Below the pieces are notes generated by a model, which worked only from the letters and a program-made list of their open reading frames with translations, made no database searches and was not told where the DNA came from. Both the position numbers and the translations under genes were made by a program. DNA of 8,087 nt, taken from assembly GCA_014729205.1 (NCBI GenBank), contig WJKG01000308.1:1-8087 (forward strand). Reading direction: 5' to 3'. Positions within the stretch are counted from its first letter, which is position 1, and every line of letters begins with the position of its first letter. Source of the DNA: a candidate division GN15 bacterium. Its GTDB lineage: Bacteria; Zixibacteria; MSB-5A5; GN15; FEB-12. This document shows, piece after piece, positions 1-6,083 of this stretch.

Positions 1-2236
1 CCCCCGAGGAGTGTAGATGTCCAGGCGACAGGATGCTGTTGAGTGTCTGCAGCGAATTGCGGTAGTATTGCTCCGCGCCAACATAATCCCCCTTGGCCAG
101 CAGCACATGAGCAAGCGAACCGGTGATACCGGCTACGTAACGGTGCTCGCTGCCGACCATGGTGTGCAGGATATCAAGCGCCTCGCGATAGAGAGACTCC
201 GCCTTGTCGTACTCCTCAAATTGCCGGTGAAAGCGCGCCATGTTGCCCATACTGGCGACGGTTTCGAAGTGGTAGGGGCCGACAAGCTCCCGTCGAATCT
301 CCAGCCCGCGTCGGAGCAATTGCTCGGCACGGTCATACTCACCCAGCTCCCGCAGAATGCCGCCCAGATGGTTCATGCTGTGAGCAACACCAAGATCCAT
401 CTCTCCGGTCAAGCGCAACCGCAGGGCAAGCGCTTTCTCGAACATGTCTCGCGCCGCCTGAAGATCACCTTTGCGCTTGTAAACAGCACCGAGATTGTTG
501 ATCGATTCCGCTACGCTAGAGTGCTCCTCTCCGTACAGGTCCCGATTGATTTGCAGCGACTGCCGGTAGAGCAGATCAGCGCGATCATACTCTGCCAGGT
601 CGTACGCCACCACCGCCAGTGAGTGTACCGTCGATGCTGCGTCCGGGTGGTTTAAGCCCCTATTCTCCTCCCAGATAGCCATCGCCTCGGTCAACAGTGT
701 GTCGGCGCGCTTGGACAGCCCTAACTCGTGGTAGACTTTGCCGACCACTGTCAACATAGCAGCCTGCGTCTCGGGTTGATCCGCGAGTTCTGAGCGGATT
801 CGCGCCGCGCCACGATCGAGCAATTCTCGCGCTGTGATCGTCTTGCCCACAGATTCGCTCGGATCGGATACCTCGAAAAGTCCTGTGAGAAACTCCGAGA
901 CTTCCTCGGCCTTCCGGGCTTCCTGCTGCGCTCGGTCGCGCTCCTGTTGGAGCTTCACGGTGTAAACGACGATAAGCGAAGCCACCAGCAGGAGTACCGC
1001 GGCCGTTGCAACAACCACTGCCCGGTTCCTCCGCATGAACTTACTCGTTCGATACCCGAAGGAGTCGCTCCGCGCAATGACCGGTCGTCCTGTGAGATGG
1101 CGCTTGATGTCATCGGCCAGCTGCCCCGCGGTTTGATAACGTCGATCCGGTTCCTTACGAAGGGCCATCAGGCAGATGTTGTCCAAATCACCTGCCAGTT
1201 CACGTTGCAACCTGCCGAGACTTGTGCGCCTTGTCTCGTACACTGACTCTGCGGCTGGTTGCTCCGATGACGACGGCGTCACCGGCTCACTGTCTGTTAC
1301 CGCAGCACTTGGTCGTTTGGGATCTGTCTGGCAGATCACCCGCTCCAACTCGTTGGGCGTATCACCGGTCAAACGATACGGTGCCGCCCCCGTGAGCAGC
1401 CGATACAATACGACACCGAGTGAATACACATCAGTGGATGTCGTAACACTCTCCCCCCTTACCTGTTCCGGGGACGCATAACCGGGTGTCATCACGCGCA
1501 GTCCGGTACGGGTCAAGTCCACCTCGGTGCCACCCTCGGCCCCCGCACCTAACATCTTGGCGATTCCGAAATCGAGCAACTTCACGGCAGCATCGGTGGT
1601 CACCATGATGTTACTCGGCTTCAGGTCCCGATGCACGACCAGGTTCTGCTGGGCATACTGCACCGTTCTACAGACTGTCAGGAAAAGCTCCAATCGCTGC
1701 CGAACGGTCATGCGGTGACGATCGCAGTAAGCATCAATAGGTTCACCATCAACATACTCCATGGAGAACCAGGGCACGCCGTGTTCGGTCAGGCCACCGT
1801 CGATCAGTCGAGCAATGTTGGGGTGATTGAGGTTGGCCAGGATCTGGCGTTCGGAACTGAATCTGCGCAGGATCTCATCGGAGTCCATACCCCGCTTGAT
1901 CAGCTTGAGCGCTACGTGTTGGGTGTATTGACCATCGGCGCGTTCCGCCAGGAAGACAAGCCCCATGCCCCCAACAGCGATCTGCCGAACCAACCGGTAG
2001 GGACCAATGCGCTGGCCCTCCCGATAGGAGACCGGTTTCACATCGAACAGATCCATGGCTCGCTTATCGAGGAAGCTGTGCTGTTGTCGATCCGCCTCAA
2101 TGAGAGACATGACCTCAGTGTACAGAGAATCATCGCCTGCGCATTGCGCTCGAAGGAACCCTTCGCGCTCTTCGGGCGGCAGATCGGCAGCGCGCCCAAA
2201 CAGGTCCTGTACTCTATCCCAACGATCAGATGACAT
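1..2236 (-). CDS. Transmembrane Ser/Thr protein kinase with C-terminal TPR repeats (3' end outside window)
   Basis: A eukaryotic-type (PknB-like) kinase that phosphorylates Ser/Thr of protein partners at the inner membrane. 745 codons are open from the ATG at 2236 to the window edge, with no stop reached. Residues 1-60 form the short helical N-terminal segment common in this family (DRWDRVQDLF, then LPPEER). The kinase domain spans about 80-380: Gly loop VGGMGLV (88-94), Lys111 in VALK, Glu129 in the C-helix, HRDLKPSN (202-209), DFG (222-224) and SPE (255-257), so every catalytic residue is present and it is an RD kinase. Thr242, Thr244 and Thr250 lie in the activation loop. One membrane helix follows (about 407-425), then a short coiled region and six TPRs in exact 42-residue register (landmark Gly/Glu-rich turns near 504, 546, 588, 630, 672 and 714). 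The kinase domain should be cytoplasmic and the TPRs across the membrane. A Shine-Dalgarno AGGGGG (2241-2246) overlaps the sigma factor stop, implying translational coupling. Partner identity is inferred from context. Confidence 0.95.
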   Translation of the reverse strand, partial: MSSDRWDRVQDLFGRAADLPPEEREGFLRAQCAGDDSLYTEVMSLIEADRQQHSFLDKRAMDLFDVKPVSYREGQRIGPYRLVRQIAVGGMGLVFLAERADGQYTQHVALKLIKRGMDSDEILRRFSSERQILANLNHPNIARLIDGGLTEHGVPWFSMEYVDGEPIDAYCDRHRMTVRQRLELFLTVCRTVQYAQQNLVVHRDLKPSNIMVTTDAAVKLLDFGIAKMLGAGAEGGTEVDLTRTGLRVMTPGYASPEQVRGESVTTSTDVYSLGVVLYRLLTGAAPYRLTGDTPNELERVICQTDPKRPSAAVTDSEPVTPSSSEQPAAESVYETRRTSLGRLQRELAGDLDNICLMALRKEPDRRYQTAGQLADDIKRHLTGRPVIARSDSFGYRTSKFMRRNRAVVVATAAVLLLVASLIVVYTVKLQQERDRAQQEARKAEEVSEFLTGLFEVSDPSESVGKTITARELLDRGAARIRSELADQPETQAAMLTVVGKVYHELGLSKRADTLLTEAMAIWEENRGLNHPDAASTVHSLAVVAYDLAEYDRADLLYRQSLQINRDLYGEEHSSVAESINNLGAVYKRKGDLQAARDMFEKALALRLRLTGEMDLGVAHSMNHLGGILRELGEYDRAEQLLRRGLEIRRELVGPYHFETVASMGNMARFHRQFEEYDKAESLYREALDILHTMVGSEHRYVAGITGSLAHVLLAKGDYVGAEQYYRNSLQTLNSILSPGHLHSSG

Positions 2237-2244
2237 CAGGCCCC

Positions 2245-2811
2245 CTATTTTGCGGGACTCAGTTCGCGGGCCAGCCAAGCCCTGGCCAGGCGCCAGTCAC
2301 GCTTGACTGTTGCCGGAGATATCTTAAGCGATTCAGCGATTTCATCTTCCTTCAAACCCGCGAAGAACCTCAATTCCACAACCTTCTGTTGGCGAGGGTG
2401 AATCTCGGCCAGTCGATTCATGGCGTCATCGAGCTCGATAATCTGCTCAGCCTTGGCCTCGGCAGACATGAGTTCCTCGTTGAACGTAACGAGTACCTGG
2501 TCTCCTCCACGCTTGCCCGCCTGGCGGCGACGAGCGTAATCAACCAGGATTCGGCGCATGGCCCGAGCCGCTATGGCGTAGAAATGGACCCGGTTTTGCC
2601 AGTCGACCTGCTCTTGATCAATCAGCTTCAGGTATGCCTCGTGTACCAGCGCGGTGGCATTGAGCGTATGATCCTTGCGCTCAGACCGCAGTTGATTCTG
2701 GGCGATCCTCCGGAGATGATCGTAGACCAGCGGAAATAGCGCATCGGCGGCGCGGTCGTCGCCACCCACCAGCTTGCTGAGCAGCCGGGTGATTTGTGTT
2801 GAATCAGCCAT
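2245..2811 (-). CDS. ECF RNA polymerase sigma factor (TIGR02999 / Sigma70_ECF type, ECF43-like)
   Basis: An alternative sigma factor of 188 residues that directs RNA polymerase to its own set of promoters. Region 2 covers about 20-98, with VHEAYLKL (56-63) and the basic segment RRILVDYARRR (86-96) used in -10 recognition. Region 4 covers about 128-186, with LAEIHPRQQKVVELRF and the helix-turn-helix EIAESLKISPATVKRDW (about 157-173). The acidic DAED-type motif normally found in region 2.2 is replaced by LNATAL (50-55). This matches the ECF groups that pair with Ser/Thr kinases, where a phospho-threonine is known to supply the missing charge. The gene lies 8 bases upstream of the kinase and no anti-sigma gene is adjacent. 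The ATG at 2811 has only a short AGG about 6 bases ahead and a better AAGGAG about 17 bases ahead. Family assignment is firm; control by the kinase is inference. Confidence 0.93.
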   Translation of the reverse strand: MADSTQITRLLSKLVGGDDRAADALFPLVYDHLRRIAQNQLRSERKDHTLNATALVHEAYLKLIDQEQVDWQNRVHFYAIAARAMRRILVDYARRRQAGKRGGDQVLVTFNEELMSAEAKAEQIIELDDAMNRLAEIHPRQQKVVELRFFAGLKEDEIAESLKISPATVKRDWRLARAWLARELSPAK

Positions 2812-2841
2812 AGTTTACCTGCTTCGGGCTCCTTCTAACTG

Positions 2842-2859
2842 ACTGTAACAGCGTACAGT
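2842..2859. promoter_or_regulatory. Operator-like inverted repeat upstream of the sigma gene
   Basis: ACTGTA, a 6-base gap, then TACAGT: a perfect 6+6 dyad about 30 bases upstream of the sigma start and about 105 bases upstream of the divergent lipoprotein start. The position suits a regulator site or a 5' leader hairpin. A -10-like TATAAC is readable on the minus strand at 2908-2913, but no convincing -35 pairs with it. A dyad of this size can arise by chance. Confidence 0.25.
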
Positions 2860-2965
2860 AGCGAAAAGTGCGACAATTGTGAGAATTCATTGAGCCATTT
2901 GCTCCATGTTATACGCGTTAGGGGTAGCCAGTTGAAACAACTAACCGTACTCAAAGGAGATCAAC

Positions 2966-3622
2966 ATGAACGTATCCAAATTGCTTTTTTCTGGTTTTGG
3001 CGTGATCGCGGTGGTCATGCTGGCACTTTTCAGCATCGGTTGCAGTGGCGATGATGATTCGCCGACCGGTCCGGCCGGAGGCCCGACTCCCGGCACAACG
3101 TACGATGAGATAACGATTTCCCTGGATCGACTCTATGTCAAATACGACTGCGATCTCAACCCGGTCGGCATCACCCAACCCGGCGATTTCCGTTACGATT
3201 TCGACGTTGACACGCTTTCTGACAATGGAGCCGATTGGCTCGCCGTTACGTCTCATGGCGAGGCTGGAGCGGCGGTCTCGAACGGTGGTTACAAGAACAT
3301 CACCAATCGCAAGGCCAGTTTCCGATTCCCGCGCGTCAATGGCCAGTCGTTCCGTGTTCGCCTGATGCTCCGTGAGGCTGATGATAACGGGAAGAATGAC
3401 TTCAAGGAAAGTCGCAACGTGACCCATATCTACTCTTCGGCATCGACCCAGATGTATGCACCTCAGGGAGCTAACTACAACTCGTGGAACAATGCCACCA
3501 AGGTTGGCACGTTGAGCTGGAACGTCAACAAGCGTGGCCGCACCACCGTCCTCGGCGTCGTGACCAAAGAAGGCTGTAACGCCACCCTGAGGTATTCAGT
3601 CACTGTCCGCGAGGTGAACTAA
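2966..3622 (+). CDS. Secreted lipoprotein, beta-rich, unknown function
   Basis: 218 residues. The N-terminus is a lipoprotein signal: Lys5, a hydrophobic core (about 6-22) and the lipobox SIGC with Cys26 as the lipidated residue. Ser at -3 is less common but allowed. Ser follows the Cys, so outer-membrane sorting is expected. A flexible linker (DDDSPTGPAGG region, 29-44) leads into a beta-rich domain from about 46. It opens with TISLDRLYVKYDCD (50-63) and a GDF turn, the pattern of small extracellular beta-sandwich domains in similar bacteria, and is rich in Asp/Asn. Cys62 and Cys204 are the only other cysteines and could form a disulphide. The ATG is well supported by AAGGAG (2954-2959). It is divergent from the sigma-kinase operon and ends at an intrinsic terminator. 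I do not recognise a named family. Being a target of the sigma factor is only a guess from position. Confidence 0.85.
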   Translation: MNVSKLLFSGFGVIAVVMLALFSIGCSGDDDSPTGPAGGPTPGTTYDEITISLDRLYVKYDCDLNPVGITQPGDFRYDFDVDTLSDNGADWLAVTSHGEAGAAVSNGGYKNITNRKASFRFPRVNGQSFRVRLMLREADDNGKNDFKESRNVTHIYSSASTQMYAPQGANYNSWNNATKVGTLSWNVNKRGRTTVLGVVTKEGCNATLRYSVTVREVN

Positions 3623-3641
3623 ACTTAGCAACGGACATAGT

Positions 3642-3656
3642 CAATGCAATGCAATG
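3642..3656 (+). repeat. Short tandem repeat, 3 x CAATG
   Basis: Three consecutive CAATG units directly precede the terminator stem downstream of the lipoprotein gene, the last base being shared with the stem. Probably a slippage product of no function. Confidence 0.5.
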
Positions 3657-3684
3657 GGCCTCCGCATCAAACGGAGGCCCTTTT
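3656..3684 (+). terminator. Rho-independent terminator of the lipoprotein gene
   Basis: A perfect 9-bp GC-rich stem (GGGCCTCCG at 3656-3664 with CGGAGGCCC at 3672-3680), a 7-base loop and TTTT at 3681-3684, 33 bases after the lipoprotein stop. No T-run follows the stem on the minus strand, so it should work mainly for plus-strand transcripts. Confidence 0.9.
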
Positions 3685-3729
3685 CGCTGTGCAAGTATAG
3701 GCAATTAGTCAGTATTCCGCCGATATTGC

Positions 3730-4077
3730 CTATCGAACATTGGTGCGAATCCACCGCTTGATCTGTAGACTGAGGTATGCCAGTTCATCTTCGGACAGTC
3801 CGGCACCGAACTCGAAGATTCCGCGAGTTGACTTGATCACCAGACCATCGGAGAGCATCAGAGAGTTGAGCCAGCTTAGAAACCGTGTGGCTCCCGGCCC
3901 CAGCTGGGCTGGAGACGATGGATGGCGATACGTTGTGGCCGATGCGCTCGGTGATCGCAACGCTTCTGCGCGACGGGACTTGGATGAGCCGTGGTCTATA
4001 CTCTTAATATCGCTAAGGGGAATCTTTCGGGTTGTTGTGCGCACTATACCGCGATCGGCGATAGACACCTCGGTCAC
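3730..4077 (-). CDS. Small protein resembling the soluble half of a PH-like/DUF2244-like protein, possibly truncated
   Basis: 115 codons from a GTG at 4077. Residues 3-28 read like a beta strand-turn-strand (VSIADRGIV, then IPLSDIKSID). Residues 78-111 (GLVIKSTRGIFEFGAGLSED, then a helix ending KRWIR) follow the pattern of PH-like or DUF2244-type domains, where an FGAGL turn leads into the last helix. The middle (31-64) is Ser/Ala/Pro-rich and low in complexity. Such proteins normally carry two membrane helices ahead of this domain. Here a TGA in the same frame sits immediately before the GTG (4078-4080) and no membrane helix is readable upstream, so this may be a decayed remnant. The ribosome site is weak (AGGG about 11 bases ahead of the GTG). 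The protein-like C-terminus argues for real coding ancestry; function unknown. Confidence 0.5.
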   Translation of the reverse strand: MTEVSIADRGIVRTTTRKIPLSDIKSIDHGSSKSRRAEALRSPSASATTYRHPSSPAQLGPGATRFLSWLNSLMLSDGLVIKSTRGIFEFGAGLSEDELAYLSLQIKRWIRTNVR

Positions 4078-4345
4078 TCACGCAATAACCCTGGCTCGGT
4101 TTCACTTCGCCAGTGCTCACTTTGGCGGGTGTGATCTACTAAACGGACCAATATTGACATCGTCTAAAACACGACCCACTATAATGTAAGCCCCCGAAAC
4201 CGAATCTGGACATTATCCAGCAACTGCTCGCTATAAACTTGCGAGATACGAAAGGCTTCGGTAAGCCCGTTTCAGGTGGAAGTGACAGATAGGACAAGAT
4301 CATGAAGAACAGCGACGTACAGGGCAGTAGACACTGTCTAAAAGA
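4078..4345. other. Stretch with no intact gene
   Basis: No reading frame here has a convincing start, ribosome site or family motif. On the plus strand one frame runs from 4185 with a protein-like segment (PNLDIIQQLL, then GFGKPV) to a TAG near 4290 and then stays open to about 4410. It may be further decayed coding sequence, but I cannot assign it. The minus-strand frame across 4139-4456 encodes an implausible Cys/Ser-rich product. Confidence 0.4.
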
Positions 4346-4585
4346 GCTCTTGCGACATACCAGTACAACCAAGAGGGTAGAGTTGCTGGTTAATGGCCCA
4401 ACCCGGACATAGCAACAACACTTAGCCGTAACGTCGCGCTCAATTCTGCTGGTCACCGTGTGCCTGCAGGCGGACCCAATCGCTCAAGAAGCTCTCACTC
4501 GTATGAAGAGAGCGTTTTGTGAGAACACACCGACGGGATCAACATCTTGAACTCCCGGACGCCGCCAAATATGGGCAGGCAATGA

Positions 4586-4614
4586 TTGAAATCGACGTGA
4601 TAACTGGCTATACT
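4586..4614 (+). promoter_or_regulatory. Sigma70-type promoter of the bacterioferritin gene
   Basis: TTGAAA (4586-4591) and TATACT (4609-4614) are each 5 of 6 matches to the consensus boxes and are separated by exactly 17 bases. Transcription would start near 4621, giving a leader of about 77 bases before the bacterioferritin ATG at 4698. Confidence 0.7.
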
Positions 4615-4620
4615 CCAGTT
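4602..4620. promoter_or_regulatory. Operator-like dyad overlapping the -10 box
   Basis: AACTGG (4602-4607) and CCAGTT (4615-4620) form a perfect inverted repeat around a 7-base centre that contains the TATACT box. A dimeric repressor bound here would block polymerase. It does not look like a standard Fur box, and the cognate regulator is unknown. Confidence 0.45.
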
Positions 4621-4697
4621 CGACAATGATCACAAGTGCGCCGAACTGGCATGGGTACATATCACAGGTAACATACAGAGATTCCCAGGAGGAGACA

Positions 4698-5195
4698 ATG
4701 CACGAGAAGAGCCAGAAGCTCTTGAATGAAGCCGTCGCTGACGAGCTGACTGCCGTCCATCAGTACATGTACTTCCATTTCCATTGCGATGATCAGGGAT
4801 ACGACCTGCTGGCCGACCTGTTCAAGAAGACCGCAATCGAGGAAATGCTGCATATAGAACGGCTGGCCGAACGCATCCTCTTTCTCGGCGGCGACGTTGA
4901 CATGACAGCTGCCCAGAAGGTTCAGCACATTCACGACGTACGCAAAATGCTGGAAACCGCCAAGCAGATGGAGGAAAGCAGCGCCGTGATGTACAACAAG
5001 TTCGCCAATGAATGCTCGGCCAACGCCGACTCTGCGTCCAAGAAGCTCTTCGAGGATCTTGTTGGCGACGAGGAGCGTCACTACGATCAGTACGACGACG
5101 AGATTGACAATATGGAGAAGTTCGGTGACCGGTACCTGGCCCTGCAGTCGATCGAGCGAAGTAAGGGACGCGCTGCCGGCGGTCAGACAGAATAG
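4698..5195 (+). CDS. bfr: Bacterioferritin, haem- and diiron-binding iron storage protein
   Basis: 165 residues, a four-helix-bundle ferritin expected to assemble into a 24-subunit cytoplasmic cage that oxidises Fe2+ and stores ferric mineral. All diiron ligands are found at a constant offset of -2 from E. coli Bfr: Glu16, Glu49, His52, Glu92, Glu125 and His128. The haem-ligand Met50 is in EEMLH, and the following ERILFLGG matches the Bfr signature. Tyr23 equals the conserved Tyr25. The tail after about 155 (RSKGRAAGGQTE) is slightly longer than in E. coli and shows no encapsulin-targeting pattern. The ATG at 4698 is chosen because AGGAGGAG (4687-4694) lies just ahead and the alignment begins there. 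An in-frame ATG at 4626 would add 24 unrelated residues. It is monocistronic, driven by the promoter at 4586-4614, and convergent with the methyltransferase. No bacterioferritin-associated ferredoxin is nearby. Confidence 0.93.
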   Translation: MHEKSQKLLNEAVADELTAVHQYMYFHFHCDDQGYDLLADLFKKTAIEEMLHIERLAERILFLGGDVDMTAAQKVQHIHDVRKMLETAKQMEESSAVMYNKFANECSANADSASKKLFEDLVGDEERHYDQYDDEIDNMEKFGDRYLALQSIERSKGRAAGGQTE

Positions 5196-5221
5196 TCCAA
5201 CTCCTCCCCACATAGTTACCT

Positions 5222-5237
5222 CCGACCGCACGGTCGG
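5222..5237. other. GC-rich hairpin between convergent genes
   Basis: CCGACCG, two bases, CGGTCGG: a perfect 7-bp palindromic stem 27 bases after the bacterioferritin stop. No T-run follows on either strand, so it is not a canonical intrinsic terminator, but it could stabilise 3' ends or assist termination in this 140-base convergent gap. Confidence 0.4.
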
Positions 5238-5335
5238 CACCGGGAACAGAGCAACTTCGGCCGTGTCGGCTATGCCCGGGGTTAGTGATCGAGAGGACTG
5301 GCACCCTCTGGATGACCTCGTGTGTTCGTTACCGT

Positions 5336-6067
5336 TTACGCGGGCTTGTGCGCATGAAACACGCAGAAGCTCGGGTATTGCGACGTGAACTTGTAATCAG
5401 CGAACAGGCCAGCCGAGTTCTCGTCGGGGCGGCACTCAATCAGGTCTTTAAGCGTGAACCCGGCCTTATTGAGACTCCGAACGACGTCCTCGAAGGTGTG
5501 ATGGTAACTGAGCAGCTCTGCATCGCACATGCGCCACGTGTAGGAGTCATTGTGGAAATAGGGCGCCAGAGTGGGAGGGCTGCCAGGATCCGTCTTGGTG
5601 TAACTCATGGACTCGTTTAATGGGTGATGCATGGAGAAGACGAACTCGCCGCCTCTTGTGAGGATCCGTGCCACCTCGGCGAATGTCGGTAGCAGGTCCT
5701 TCAGGTAGTGCATCACCAGCGAACTCGCCACGACTTCAAAGTAGCCGTCATCAAACGGCAAGGCGTCCGACTGCCCCACATGAAACTCGATCTTCGGGTA
5801 CTCTTCTTGTGCAATGCTGACCATCTGCGCCGATAAGTCAATCCCGACCACGTGACCACCCCCCTTCGCAATCTGATCGCTAAGTAGACCCGTCCCGCAC
5901 CCAAGATCCAGGACTTTTCGACCCTTCACCAATGGCATGAGCAATGATCTCATTGCCGGCATCTCCAGATGCTCATTCCAGGCACCAGCCTGCGGGTCGC
6001 TACGTTTTTCGTGATAGGATCGGGCGATGCTGTCGTAGACCCGGCGCGTATAGGCAAAATCGGTCAT
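5336..6067 (-). CDS. Class I SAM-dependent methyltransferase
   Basis: 243 residues with a Rossmann-type methyltransferase fold that transfers a methyl group from S-adenosylmethionine to an unidentified substrate, presumably a small molecule. Motif I VLDLGCGTG is at 52-60, the acidic residue after strand 2 is Asp77 in GIDLS, motif II is SDALPF (100-105), and motif III/post-III is SSLVMHYLKD (115-124) followed by RILTRGGEFVFS. The N-terminal YDSIARSYHEKR helix is typical of the Methyltransf_11/25 group. The C-terminal part (about 150-243) carries the substrate lid, with MHHPLNES and several aromatics; its specificity cannot be read from sequence. The ATG at 6067 has AGGAG 5 bases ahead. It begins 16 bases after the oxidoreductase stop, so the two form an operon. 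Length is usual for the family and nothing is missing. Confidence 0.92.
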   Translation of the reverse strand: MTDFAYTRRVYDSIARSYHEKRSDPQAGAWNEHLEMPAMRSLLMPLVKGRKVLDLGCGTGLLSDQIAKGGGHVVGIDLSAQMVSIAQEEYPKIEFHVGQSDALPFDDGYFEVVASSLVMHYLKDLLPTFAEVARILTRGGEFVFSMHHPLNESMSYTKTDPGSPPTLAPYFHNDSYTWRMCDAELLSYHHTFEDVVRSLNKAGFTLKDLIECRPDENSAGLFADYKFTSQYPSFCVFHAHKPA

Positions 6068-6083
6068 ACTGTCTCCTGCCGCA

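Larger units (their letters stand above)
4346..4629 (+). pseudogene. Possible remnant of a crotonase-family enoyl-CoA hydratase
   Basis: Pieces in three plus-strand frames read in order like the ends of an enoyl-CoA hydratase/isomerase with the middle deleted. At 4346-4450, TYQYNQEGRVAG, a TAA stop, then NPDIATTLSRNVAL resembles the N-terminal pattern of crotonases (a GRVA strand, LNRP, then NALS). At 4470-4529, ADPIAQEALTRMKRAFCENT resembles a C-terminal segment known in one crotonase group (a DPEAQ-like start leading to a K.fWEGT-like motif). Shifting frame gives DGINILNSR (4532-4558), and another shift gives AAKYGQAMIEID (from about 4561) running to a TGA at 4627-4629. This corresponds to the family's closing W..LL.ERAA.SG.LV pattern. 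The oxyanion-hole and catalytic core is absent, so no active protein is expected. The assignment rests on remembered family patterns. The C-terminal part is the stronger half. Confidence 0.33.

Noticed and set aside
1631..2233. 200-codon plus-strand open frame opposite the kinase domain
   Set aside because: The opposite strand encodes an unmistakable kinase with every catalytic motif; this frame is its shadow. The same holds for the plus-strand frame at 17-622 opposite the TPR region.
2887..2940. Back-to-back -10-like boxes (TTATAC on plus, TATAAC on minus) in the divergent region
   Set aside because: Neither strand has a -35 box at acceptable spacing, and genes in this block may use ECF-type promoters whose consensus is unknown here.
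2951..3427. 158-codon minus-strand open frame opposite the lipoprotein
   Set aside because: The lipoprotein strand has a ribosome site, signal peptide, lipobox and terminator; the antisense frame has none of these.
4139..4456. 105-codon open frame on the minus strand
   Set aside because: The product is rich in Cys, Ser and Phe with no family motif, has no ribosome site, and overlaps the better-supported plus-strand crotonase remnant.
4662..5240. 192-codon open frame antisense to bacterioferritin
   Set aside because: It mirrors the codon pattern of the well-supported bacterioferritin and has no ribosome site or recognisable domain.
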